64,000 nucleotides of DNA from Auanema rhodensis (taxonomy: Eukaryota; Nematoda; Chromadorea; Rhabditida; Rhabditidae), in the NCBI GenBank assembly GCA_964057225.1, contig OZ059900.1:15887638-15951637 (forward strand), in the 5' to 3' direction. Positions 50,917 to 62,089 of the stretch are shown here, piece by piece (within the stretch, counting starts at the first letter, position 1; each line of letters begins with the position of its first letter). The notes beneath the pieces were generated by a model. The model was not told the origin of the DNA, searched no databases, and was given only the letters and a program-made list of their open reading frames with translations. The position numbers and the translations under genes are program-made.

Positions 50917-53900
50917 GTTGTCGTGAAAGTGGAACTAGACGTTGTAAGAACAATTTTGAGCTAGGTTTCATTGACATTGCATGAGTTTGAACACATGAAA
51001 TCGTAAGTCAAAACCTTGTTTACAGCGAAATTTCCAAAAACTGGTTTTCCAGCATAATAAAATATTTCTCATGGGAAATACTGTGTTTTTGTATTTTTAT
51101 AGTGTTCAGCATGTAAAATGCTTCATTTTAGTATGTAACACGCTGAAATTCGTTGCATTTGACGACTCATATGAACAAAAATCGATTTAATCAATATTAG
51201 CCATAAGAGGCGTGCCCTCAGAATATGCTAATTTCCTTAATTTTCTAACCCCTGTTTTTTTGTCGTGAAAGTGGAACTAGACGTTGTAGGAACAATTTTG
51301 AGCTAGGTTTCATTGACATTGCATGAGTTTGAACACATGAAATCGTAAGTCAAAACCTTGTTTACAGCGAAATTTCCAATAACTGGTTTTCCAGCATAAT
51401 AAAATATTTCTCATGGGAAATACTGTGTTTTTGTATTTTTTCAGTGTTCAGCATGTGAAATGCTTCATTTTAGTATGTAACACGCTGAAATTCGTTGCAT
51501 TTGACGACTCATATGAACAAAAATCGATTTAATCAATATTAGCCATAAGGGGCGTGCCCTCAGAATATGCTAATTTCCTTAATTTTCTAACCCCTGTTTT
51601 GTTGTCGTGAAAGTGGAACTAGACGTTGTAGGAACAATTTTGAGCTAGGTTTCATTGACATTGCATGAGTTTGAACACATGAAATCGTAAGTCAAAACCT
51701 TGTTTACAGCGAAATTTCCAAAAACTGGTTTTCCAGCATAATAAAATATTTCTCATGGGAAATACTGTGTTTTTGTATTTTTCTAGTGTTCAGCATGTAA
51801 AATGCTTCATTTTAGTATGTAACACGCTGAAATTCGTTTCATTTGACGACTCATATGAACAAAAATCGATTTAATCAATATTAGCCATAAGGGGCGTGCC
51901 CTCAGAATATGCTAATTTCCTTAATTTTCTAACCCCTGTTTTTTTGTCGTGAAAGTGGAACTAGACGTTGTAGGAACAATTTTGAGCTAGGTTTCATTGA
52001 CATTGCATGAGTTTGAACACATGAAATCGTAAGTCAAAACCTTGTTTACAGCGAAATTTCCAAAAACTGGTTTTCCAGCATAATAAAATATTTCTCATGG
52101 GAAATACTGTGTTTTTGTATTTTTTTAGTGTTCAGCATGTAAAATGCTTCATTTTAGTATGTAACACGCTGAAATTAATTGCATTTGACGACTCATATGA
52201 ACAAAAATCGATTTAATCAATATTAGCCATAAGGGGCGTGCCCTCAGAATATGCTAATTTCCTTAATTTTCTAACCCCTGTTTTTTTGTCGTGAAAGTGG
52301 AACTAGACGTTGTACGAACAATTTTGAGCTAGGTTTCATTGACATTGCATGAGTTTGAACACATGAAATCGTAAGTCAAAACCTTGTTTACAGCGAACTT
52401 TCCAAAAACTGGTTTTCCAGCATAATAAAATATTTCTTATGGGAAATACTGTGTTTTTGTATTTTTCTAGTGTTCAGCATGTAAAATACTTCATTTTAGT
52501 ATAAAACACGCTGAAATTCGTTGCATTTGACGACTCATATGAACAAAAATCGATTTAATCAATATTAGCCATAAGGGGCGTGCCCTCAGAATATGCTAAT
52601 TTCCTTAATTTTCTAACCCCTGTTTTGTTGTCGTGAAAGTGGAACTAGACGTTGTAGGAACAATTTTGAGCTAGGTTTCATTGACATTGCATGAGTTTGA
52701 ACACATGAAATCGTAAGTCAAAACCTTGTTTACAGCGAAATTTCCAAAAACTGGTTTTCCAGCATAATAAAATATTTCTCATGGGAAATACTGTGTTTTT
52801 GTATTTTTATAGTGTTCAGCATGTAAAATGCTTCATTTTAGTATGTAACACGCTGAAATTCGTTGCATTTGACGACTCATATGAACAAAAATCGATTTAA
52901 TCAATATTAGCCATAAGAGGCGTGCCCTCAGAATATGCTAATTTCCTTAATTTTCTAACCCCTGTTTTTTTGTCGTGAAAGTGGAACTAGACGTTGTAGG
53001 AACAATTTTGAGCTAGGTTTCATTGACATTGCATGAGTTTGAACACATGAAATCGTAAGTCAAAACCTTGTTTACAGCGAAATTTCCAAAAACTGGTTTT
53101 CCAGCATAATAAAATATTTCTCATGAGAAATACTGTGTTTTTGTATTTTTTCAGTGTTCAGCATGTGAAATGCTTCATTTTAGTATGTAACACGCTGAAA
53201 TTCGTTGCATTTGACGACTCATATGAACAAAAATCGATTTAATCAATATTAGCCATAAGGGGCGTGCCCTCAGAATATGCTAATTTCCTTAATTTTCTAA
53301 CCCCTGTTTTGTTGTCGTGAAAGTGGAACTAGACGTTGTAGGAACAATTTTGAGCTAGGTTTCATTGACATTGCATGAGTTTGAACACATGAAATCGTAA
53401 GTCAAAACCTTGTTTACAGCGAAATTTCCAAAAACTGGTTTTCCAGCATAATAAAATATTTCTCATGGGAAATACTGTGTTTTTGTATTTTTCTAGTGTT
53501 CAGCATGTAAAATGCTTCATTTTAGTATGTAACACGCTGAAATTCGTTGCATTTGACGACTCATATGAACAAAAATCGATTTAATCAATATTAGCCATAA
53601 GGGGCGTGCCCTCAGAATATGCTAATTTCCTTAATTTTCTAACCCCTGTTTTTTTGTCGTGAAAGTGGAACTAGACGTTGTAGGAACAATTTTGAGCTAG
53701 GTTTCATTGACATTGCATGAGTTTGAACACATGAAATCGTAAGTCAAAACCTTGTTTACAGCGAAATTTCCAAAAACTGGTTTTCCAGCATAATAAAATA
53801 TTTCTCATGGGAAATACTGTGTTTTTGTATTTTTTTAGTGTTCAGCATGTAAAATGCTTCATTTTAGTATGTAACACGCTGAAATTAATTGCATTTGACG

Positions 53901-54215
53901 ACTCATATGAACAAAAATCGATTTAATCAATATTAGCCATAAGGGGCGTGCCCTCAGAATATGCTAATTTCCTTAATTTTCTAACCCCTGTTTTTTTGTC
54001 GTGAAAGTGGAACTAGACGTTGTACGAACAATTTTGAGCTAGGTTTCATTGACATTGCATGAGTTTGAACACATGAAATCGTAAGTCAAAACCTTGTTTA
54101 CAGCGAACTTTCCAAAAACTGGTTTTCCAGCATAATAAAATATTTCTCATGGGAAATACTGTGTTTTTGTATTTTTCTAGTGTTCAGCATGTGAAATGCT
54201 TCATTTTAGTATGTA
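50796..54215 (-). repeat. Tandem five-monomer (1710-bp) higher-order repeat
   Basis: 50796-52505 is followed by a related copy at 52506-54215. Shared markers are CATAAGAGGCG (51206 and 52916), TTTTTTCAGTG (51438 and 53150) and GCGAACTTTCC (about 52394 and 54104). The copies differ at several sites, for example GTAAGAAC (about 50947), CCAATAACTGG (about 51380), CGTTTCATT (about 51838) and CTCATGAG (about 53127). A third, partial version lies at 60431-61900. This segment is more diverged than the higher-order repeats further left. Confidence 0.75.
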
Positions 54216-54389
54216 ACACGCTGAAATTCGTTGCATTTGACGACTCATATGAACAAAAATCGATTTAATCAATATTAGCCATAAGGGGCGTGCCCTCAGA
54301 ATATGCTAATTTCCTTAATTTTCTAACCCCTGTATTGTTGTCGTTAAAGTGGAACTAGACGTTGTAGGAACAATTTTGAGCTAGGTTTC

Positions 54390-54576
54390 AAATTTCCAAA
54401 AACTGGTTTTCCAGCATAATAAAATATTTCTCATGGGAAATACTGTGTTTTTGTATTTTTCTAGTGTTCAGCATGTAAAATGCTTCATTTTAGTATGTAA
54501 CACGCTGAAATACAAAAACACAGTATTTCCCATGAGAAATATTTTATTATGCTGGAAAACCAGTTTTTGGAAATTT
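54390..54576. repeat. Hairpin switch, copy 1: perfect 69-bp inverted repeat
   Basis: 54390-54458 and 54508-54576 are exact reverse complements, with a 49-bp spacer that itself contains AGCAT-GTAAA-ATGCT. On the left, the - array has lost 58 bp (GGTTTC joined to AAATTTCC) after an unusual monomer carrying TGTATTGTTGTCGTTAAAG. On the right, - sequence ending GCTGAAAT joins + sequence AAATACAAAA, sharing AAAT. The spacer and arms happen to leave a 67-codon frame open, which I do not regard as a gene. Confidence 0.92.
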
Positions 54577-55670
54577 CGCTGTAAACAAGGTTTTGACTTA
54601 CGATTTCATGTGTTCAAACTCATGCAATGTCAATGAAACCTAGCTCAAAATTGTTCGTACAACGTCTAGTTCCACTTTCACGACAAAAAAACAGGGGTTA
54701 GAAAATTAAGGAAATTAGCATATTCTGAGGGCACGCCCCTTATGGCTAATATTGATTAAATCGATTTTTGTTCATATGAGTCGTCAAATGCAACTAATTT
54801 CAGCGTGTTACATACTAAAATGAAGCATTTTACATGCTGAACACTAGAAAAATACAAAAACACAGTATTTCCCATGAGAAATATTTTATTATGCTGGAAA
54901 ACCAGTTTTTGGAAATTTCGCTGTAAACAAGGTTTTGACTTACGATTTCATGTGTTCAAACTCATGCAATGTCAATGAAACCTAGCTCAAAATTGTTCCT
55001 ACAACGTCTAGTTCCACTTTCACGACAAAAAACAGGGGTTAGAAAATTAAGGAAATTAGCATATTCTGAGGGCACGCCCCTTATGGCTAATATTGATTAA
55101 ATCGATTTTTGTTCATATGAGTCGTCAAATGCAACGAATTTCAGCGTGTTACATACTAAAATGAAGCATTTTACATGCTGAACACTAGAAAAATACAAAA
55201 ACACAGTATTTCCCATGAGAAATATTTTATTATGCTGGAAAACCAGTTTTTGGAAATTTCGCTGTAAACAAGGTTTTGACTTACGATTTCATGTGTTCAA
55301 ACTCATGCAATGTCAATGAAACCTAGCTCAAAATTGTTCCTACAACGTCTAGTTCCACTTTCACGACAACAAAACAGGGGTTAGAAAATTAAGGAAATTA
55401 GCATATTCTGAGGGCACGCCCCTTATGGCTAATATTGATTAAATCGATTTTTGTTCATATGAGTCGTCAAATGCAACGAATTTCAGCGTGTTACATACTA
55501 AAATGAAGCATTTCACATGCTGAACACTAGAAAAATACAAAAACACAGTATTTCCTATGAGAAATATTTTATTATGCTGGAAAACCAGTTTTTTGAAATT
55601 TCGCTGTAAACAAGGTTTTGACTTACGATTTCATGTGTTCAAACTCATGCAATGTCAATGAAACCTAGCT
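54508..55670 (+). repeat. Short + satellite segment, copy 1
   Basis: About 3.4 monomers in + orientation between a hairpin switch and a T-rich switch. Distinctive variants are CAACTAATTTC (54792), TTTCCTATGAG (about 55550) and AGTTTTTTGAAATTTC (55594, G to T). Together with the following - segment it forms an imperfect palindrome with arms of about 1.16 kb around a 70-bp loop. Confidence 0.93.
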
Positions 55671-55816
55671 TTTTTTCTTTTTTTCTAACCCCTGTTTTTT
55701 TGTCGTGAAAGTGGAACTAGACGTTGTGCGAACAATTTTGAGCTAGGTTTCATTGACATTGCATGAGTTTGAACACATGAAATCGTAAGTCAAAACCTTG
55801 TTTACAGCGAAATTTC
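55595..55816. repeat. T-rich strand switch, copy 1
   Basis: + sequence ending CCTAGCT turns into - sequence. 55595-55670 and 55741-55816 are exact reverse complements (76 bp) around a 70-bp loop. The join reads GCT-T6-C-T7-CTAACC at 55668-55690. Normal - sequence there is GCTAATTTCCTTAATTTTC, so GCT is shared by both partners and the following A residues are all replaced by T, with one base lost. The - side begins with the private variant GTTGTGCGAAC (55724). Confidence 0.9.
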
Positions 55817-56899
55817 CAAAAACTGGTTTTCCAGCATGATAAAATATTTCTCATGGGAAATACTGTGTTTTTGTATTTTTCTAGTGTTCAGCATGTAAAA
55901 TGCTTCATTTTAGTATGTAACACGCTGAAATTCGTTGCATTTGACGACTCATATGAACAAAAATCGATTTAATCAATATTAGCCATAAGGGGCGTGCCCT
56001 CAGAATATGCTAATTTCCTTAATTTTCTAACCCCTGTTTTTTTGTCGTGAAAGTGGAACTAGACGTTGTACAAACAATTTTGAGCTAGGTTTCATTGACA
56101 TTGCATGAGTTTGAACACATGAAATCGTAAGTCAAAACCTTGTTTACAGCGAAATTTCCAAAAACTGGTTTTCCAGCATGATAAAATATTTCTCATGGGA
56201 AATACTGTGTTTTTGTATTTTTCTAGTGTTCAGCATGTAAAATGCTTCATTTTAGTATGTAACACGCTGAAATTCGTTGCATTTGACGACTCATATGAAC
56301 AAAAATCGATTTAATCAATATTAGCCATAAGGGGCGTGCCCTCAGAATATGCTAATTTCCTTAATTTTCTACCCCCTGTTTTTTTGTCGTGAAAGTGGAA
56401 CTAGACGTTGTACAAACAATTTTGAGCTAGGTTTCATTGACATTGCATGAGTTTGAACACATGAAATCGTAAGTCAAAACCTTGTTTACAGCGAAATTTC
56501 CAAAAACTGGTTTTCCAGCATAATAAAATATTTCTCATGAGAAATACTGTGTTTTTGTATTTTTCTAGTGTTCAGCATGTGAAATGCTTCATTTTAGTAT
56601 GTAACACGCTGAAATTCGTTGCATTTGACGACTCATATGAACAAAAATCGATTTAATCAATATTAGCCATAAGGGGCGTGCCCTCAGAATATGCTAATTT
56701 CCTTAATTTTCTAACCCCTGTATTGTTGTCGTTAAAGTGGAACTAGACGTTGTAGGAACAATTTTGAGCTAGGTTTCAAATTTCCAAAAACTGGTTTTCC
56801 AGCATAATAAAATATTTCTCATGGGAAATACTGTGTTTTTGTATTTTTCTAGTGTTCAGCATGTAAAATGCTTCATTTTAGTATGTAACACGCTGAAAT
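55668..56899 (-). repeat. Short - satellite segment between switches
   Basis: About 3.4 monomers in - orientation. Variants peculiar to the right end of the window occur here: GTTGTGCGAAC, GCATGATAAAA (two monomers), GTACAAAC (two monomers) and TTTCTACCCCC (about 56366). The same series begins again after the second and third T-rich switches. Confidence 0.93.
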
Positions 56900-56964
56900 A
56901 CAAAAACACAGTATTTCCCATGAGAAATATTTTATTATGCTGGAAAACCAGTTTTTGGAAATTT
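56778..56964. repeat. Hairpin switch, copy 2: perfect 69-bp inverted repeat
   Basis: Same structure as 54390-54576 at an offset of 2388 bp, including the 58-bp loss, the TGTATTGTTGTCGTTAAAG left neighbour (56719) and the AAAT join (56896-56899). The + segment that follows is one 341-bp monomer shorter than in the other two copies. The missing unit is the one with CAACTAATTTC and six A in its A tract. Confidence 0.92.
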
Positions 56965-57717
56965 CGCTGTAAACAAGGTTTTGACTTACGATTTCATGTG
57001 TTCAAACTCATGCAATGTCAATGAAACCTAGCTCAAAATCGTTCGTACAACGTCTAGTTCCACTTTCACGACAAAAAAACAGGGGTTAGAAAATTAAGGA
57101 AATTAGCATATTCTGAGGGCACGCCCCTTATGGCTAATATTGATTAAATCGATTTTTGTTCATATGAGTCGTCAAATGCAACGAATTTCAGCGTGTTACA
57201 TACTAAAATGAAGCATTTTACATGCTGAACACTAGAAAAATACAAAAACACAGTATTTCCCATGAGAAATATTTTATTATGCTGGAAAACCAGTTTTTGG
57301 AAATTTCGCTGTAAACAAGGTTTTGACTTACGATTTCATGTGTTCAAACTCATGCAATGTCAATGAAACCTAGCTCAAAATTGTTCCTACAACGTCTAGT
57401 TCCACTTTCACGACAACAAAACAGGGGTTAGAAAATTAAGGAAATTAGCATATTCTGAGGGCACGCCCCTTATGGCTAATATTGATTAAATCGATTTTTG
57501 TTCATATGAGTCGTCAAATGCAACGAATTTCAGCGTGTTACATACTAAAATGAAGCATTTCACATGCTGAACACTAGAAAAATACAAAAACACAGTATTT
57601 CCTATGAGAAATATTTTATTATGCTGGAAAACCAGTTTTTTGAAATTTCGCTGTAAACAAGGTTTTGACTTACGATTTCATGTGTTCAAACTCATGCAAT
57701 GTCAATGAAACCTAGCT
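56896..57717 (+). repeat. Short + satellite segment, copy 2
   Basis: About 2.4 monomers in + orientation, matching 54508-55670 except for loss of one 341-bp monomer and AAAATCGTTCG (about 57036) in place of AAAATTGTTCG. It keeps TTTCCTATGAG and AGTTTTTTGAAATTTC before the T-rich switch. Confidence 0.93.
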
Positions 57718-57732
57718 TTTTTTCTTTTTTTC
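57715..57732. repeat. T-rich strand switch, copy 2
   Basis: Same GCT-T6-C-T7-C bridge as at 55668, at an offset of 2047 bp. The flanks again form a fold-back with a 70-bp loop. An identical bridge in all three copies shows that the A-to-T changes are fixed in the module and are not read errors. Confidence 0.9.
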
Positions 57733-60700
57733 TAACCCCTGTTTTTTTGTCGTGAAAGTGGAACTAGACGTTGTGCGAACAATTTTGAGCTAGGTTTCAT
57801 TGACATTGCATGAGTTTGAACACATGAAATCGTAAGTCAAAACCTTGTTTACAGCGAAATTTCCAAAAACTGGTTTTCCAGCATGATAAAATATTTCTCA
57901 TGGGAAATACTGTGTTTTTGTATTTTTCTAGTGTTCAGCATGTAAAATGCTTCATTTTAGTATGTAACACGCTGAAATTCGTTGCATTTGACGACTCATA
58001 TGAACAAAAATCGATTTAATCAATATTAGCCATAAGGGGCGTGCCCTCAGAATATGCTAATTTCCTTAATTTTCTAACCCCTGTTTTTTTGTCGTGAAAG
58101 TGGAACTAGACGTTGTACAAACAATTTTGAGCTAGGTTTCATTGACATTGCATGAGTTTGAACACATGAAATCGTAAGTCAAAACCTTGTTTACAGCGAA
58201 ATTTCCAAAAACTGGTTTTCCAGCATGATAAAATATTTCTCATGGGAAATACTGTGTTTTTGTATTTTTCTAGTGTTCAGCATGTAAAATGCTTCATTTT
58301 AGTATGTAACACGCTGAAATTCGTTGCATTTGACGACTCATATGAACAAAAATCGATTTAATCAATATTAGCCATAAGGGGCGTGCCCTCAGAATATGCT
58401 AATTTCCTTAATTTTCTACCCCCTGTTTTTTTGTCGTGAAAGTGGAACTAGACGTTGTACAAACAATTTTGAGCTAGGTTTCATTGACATTGCATGAGTT
58501 TGAACACATGAAATCGTAAGTCAAAACCTTGTTTACAGCGAAATTTCCAAAAACTGGTTTTCCAGCATAATAAAATATTTCTCATGAGAAATACTGTGTT
58601 TTTGTATTTTTCTAGTGTTCAGCATGTAAAATGCTTCATTTTAGTATGTAACACGCTGAAATTCGTTGCATTTGACGACTCATATGAACAAAAATCGATT
58701 TAATCAATATTAGCCATAAGGGGCGTGCCCTCAGAATATGCTAATTTCCTTAATTTTCTAACCCCTGTTTTTTTGTCGTGAAAGTGGAACTAGACGTTGT
58801 ACAAACAATTTTGAGCTAGGTTTCATTGACATTGCATGAGTTTGAACACATGAAATCGTAAGTCAAAACCTTGTTTACAGCGAAATTTCCAAAAACTGGT
58901 TTTCCAGCATAATAAAATATTTCTCATGAGAAATACTGTGTTTTTGTATTTTTCTAGTGTTCAGCATGTAAAATGCTTCATTTTAGTATGTAACACGCTG
59001 AAATTCGTTGCATTTGACGACTCATATGAACAAAAATCGATTTAATCAATATTAGCCATAAGGGGCGTGCCCTCAGAATATGCTAATTTCCTTAATTTTC
59101 TAACCCCTGTTTTTTTGTCGTGAAAGTGGAACTAGACGTTGTACGAACAATTTTGAGCTAGGTTTCATTGACATTGCATGAGTTTGAACACATGAAATCG
59201 TAAGTCAAAACCTTGTTTACAGCGAAATTTCCAAAAACTGCTTTTCCAGCATAATAAAATATTTCTCATGGGAAATACTGTGTTTTTGTATTTTTCTAGT
59301 GTTCAGCATGTAAAATGCTTCATTTTAGTATGTAACACGCTGAAATTCGTTGCATTTGACGACTCATATGAACAAAAATCGATTTAATCAATATTAGCCA
59401 TAAGGGGCGTGCCCTCAGAATATGCTAATTTCCTTAATTTTCTAACCCCTGTTTTTTTGTCGTGAAAGTGGAACTAGACGTTGTACAAACAATTTTGAGC
59501 TAGGTTTCATTGACATTGCATGAGTTTGAACACATGAAATCGTAAGTCAAAACCTTGTTTACAGCGAAATTTCCAAAAACTGGTTTTCCAGCATAGTAAA
59601 ATATTTCTCATGAGAAATACTGTGTTTTTGTATTTTTCTAGTGTTCAGCATGTAAAATGCTTCATTTTAGTATGTAACACGCTGAAATTCGTTGCATTTG
59701 ACGACTCATATGAACAAAAATCGATTTAATCAATATTAGCCATAAGGGGCGTGCCCTCAGAATATGCTAATTTCCTTAATTTTCTAACCCCTGTTTTTTT
59801 GTCGTGAAAGTGGAACTAGACGTTGTACGAACAATTTTGAGCTAGGTTTCATTGACATTGCATGAGTTTGAACACATGAAATCGTAAGTCAAAACCTTGT
59901 TTACAGCGAAATTTCCAAAAACTGGTTTTCCAGCATAATAAAATATTTCTCATGGGAAATACTGTGTTTTTGTATTTTTCTAGTGTTCAGCATGTAAAAT
60001 GCTTCATTTTAGTATGTAACACGCTGAAATTCGTTGCATTTGACGACTCATATGAACAAAAATCGATTTAATCAATATTAGCCATAAGGGGCGTGCCCTC
60101 AGAATATGCTAATTTCCTTAATTTTCTAACCCCTGTTTTTTTGTCGTGAAAGTGGAACTAGACGTTGTACGAACAATTTTGAGCTAAGTTTCATTGACAT
60201 TGCATGAGTTTGAACACATGAAATCGTAAGTCAAAACCTTGTTTACAGCGAAATTTCCAAAAACTGGTTTTCCAGCATAATAAAATATTTCTCATGGGAA
60301 ATACTGTGTTTTTGTTTTTTTCTAGTGTTCAGCATGTAAAATGCTTCATTTTAGTATGTAACACGCTGAAATTCGTTGCATTTGACGACTCATATGAACA
60401 AAAATCGATTTAATCAATATTAGCCATAAGGGGCGTGCCCTCAGAATATGCTAATTTCCTTAATTTTCTAACCCCTGTTTTTTTGTCGTGAAAGTGGAAC
60501 TAGACGTTGTAGGAACAATTTTGAGCTAGGTTTCATTGACATTGCATGAGTTTGAACACATGAAATCGTAAGTCAAAACCTTGTTTACAGCGAAATTTCC
60601 AAAAACTGGTTTTCCAGCATAATAAAATATTTCTCATGGGAAATACTGTGTTTTTGTATTTTTTCAGTGTTCAGCATGTGAAATGCTTCATTTTAGTATG

Positions 60701-62024
60701 TAACACGCTGAAATTCGTTGCATTTGACGACTCATATGAACAAAAATCGATTTAATCAATATTAGCCATAAGGGGCGTGCCCTCAGAATATGCTAATTTC
60801 CTTAATTTTCTAACCCCTGTTTTGTTGTCGTGAAAGTGGAACTAGACGTTGTAGGAACAATTTTGAGCTAGGTTTCATTGACATTGCATGAGTTTGAACA
60901 CATGAAATCGTAAGTCAAAACCTTGTTTACAGCGAAATTTCCAAAAACTGGTTTTCCAGCATAATAAAATATTTCTCATGGGAAATACTGTGTTTTTGTA
61001 TTTTTCTAGTGTTCAGCATGTAAAATGCTTCATTTTAGTATGTAACACGCTGAAATTCGTTGCATTTGACGACTCATATGAACAAAAATCGATTTAATCA
61101 ATATTAGCCATAAGGGGCGTGCCCTCAGAATATGCTAATTTCCTTAATTTTCTAACCCCTGTTTTTTTGTCGTGAAAGTGGAACTAGACGTTGTAGGAAC
61201 ATTTTTGAGCTAGGTTTCATTGACATTGCATGAGTTTGAACACATGAAATCGTAAGTCAAAACCTTGTTTACAGCGAAATTTCCAAAAACTGGTTTTCCA
61301 GCATAATAAAATATTTCTCATGGGAAATACTGTGTTTTTGTATTTTTTTAGTGTTCAGCATGTAAAATGCTTCATTTTAGTATGTAACACGCTGAAATTA
61401 ATTGCATTTGACGACTCATATGAACAAAAATCGATTTAATCAATATTAGCCATAAGGGGCGTGCCCTCAGAATATGCTAATTTCCTTAATTTTCTAACCC
61501 CTGTTTTTTTGTCGTGAAAGTGGAACTAGACGTTGTACGAACAATTTTGAGCTAGGTTTCATTGACATTGCATGAGTTTGAACACATGAAATCGTAAGTC
61601 AAAACCTTGTTTACAGCGAACTTTCCAAAAACTGGTTTTCCAGCATAATAAAATATTTCTCATGGGAAATACTGTGTTTTTGTATTTTTCTAGTGTTCAG
61701 CATGTGAAATGCTTCATTTTAGTATGTAACACGCTGAAATTCGTTGCATTTGACGACTCATATGAACAAAAATCGATTTAATCAATATTAGCCATAAGGG
61801 GCGTGCCCTCAGAATATGCTAATTTCCTTAATTTTCTAACCCCTGTATTGTTGTCGTTAAAGTGGAACTAGACGTTGTAGGAACAATTTTGAGCTAGGTT
61901 TCAAATTTCCAAAAACTGGTTTTCCAGCATAATAAAATATTTCTCATGGGAAATACTGTGTTTTTGTATTTTTCTAGTGTTCAGCATGTAAAATGCTTCA
62001 TTTTAGTATGTAACACGCTGAAAT
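57715..62024 (-). repeat. - satellite segment of about 12.6 monomers
   Basis: Reverse-oriented monomers between the second T-rich switch and the third hairpin switch. The left part repeats the GTGCGAAC, GATAAAA, GTACAAAC and CTACCCCC series. The middle has further GTACAAAC and GTACGAAC monomers, with AGCTAAGTTTC near 60184 and TTTGTTTTTTTCTAG near 60310. The right part belongs to the 1710-bp family and the 7513-bp duplication. Confidence 0.93.
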
Positions 62025-62089
62025 ACAAAAACACAGTATTTCCCATGAGAAATATTTTATTATGCTGGAAAACCAGTTTTTGGAAATTT
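61903..62089. repeat. Hairpin switch, copy 3: perfect 69-bp inverted repeat
   Basis: Third copy of the same fold-back, at an offset of 5125 bp from copy 2 and 7513 bp from copy 1. The arms are again perfect and the join and 58-bp loss are the same. This copy lies in the larger 60431-64000 duplicate. Confidence 0.92.

Larger units (their letters stand above)
20959..54511 (-). repeat. 342-bp satellite array, long - block
   Basis: About 98 head-to-tail monomers in reverse orientation. The period is 342 bp, or 341 bp where the tract in CCCTGTTTTTTTGTCG has six T instead of seven (for example near 21857, 22196, 26983 and 28012). A recurring variant here is TAGGTTTTATTG, which appears in the + block as CAATAAAACC only in the monomer starting 19837. 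Conversely, + block variants GCAGATT, CTTAT, AATTGAGG, GTGTCAC and AAATCTAG were not seen here in reverse complement. No gene, RNA or transposon is visible. Confidence 0.96.
52918..56487. repeat. 3.6-kb module duplication, copy 1 (offset 7513)
   Basis: Matches 60431-64000 at a constant offset of 7513 bp across - sequence, the hairpin switch, a + segment, the T-rich switch and renewed - sequence. Markers include GCGAACTTTCC (54104/61617), TGTATTGTTG (54331/61844), CAACTAATTTC (54792/62305) and the T-rich bridge (55668/63181). Because both switches are inside the duplicated unit, the inversion pair was copied as a block and not made anew. Confidence 0.85.

Noticed and set aside
54390-54576. Terminal inverted repeats of a DNA transposon or MITE
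   Set aside because: Both arms and the 49-bp spacer are normal satellite sequence. There is no target-site duplication, and the hairpin marks a change of array orientation rather than an insertion.
54433-54636. 67-codon open frame, repeated identically at 56821-57024 and 61946-62149
   Set aside because: The frame spans the hairpin join, so it is a chance product of joining - and + satellite. Its three identical copies follow from duplication of the module, not from selection on a protein.
55671-55684. Poly(T) as the reverse of a retrotransposon poly(A) tail
   Set aside because: The tract is interrupted by C, is only 14 bp long, and aligns base for base with normal monomer sequence. No retroelement sequence adjoins it.
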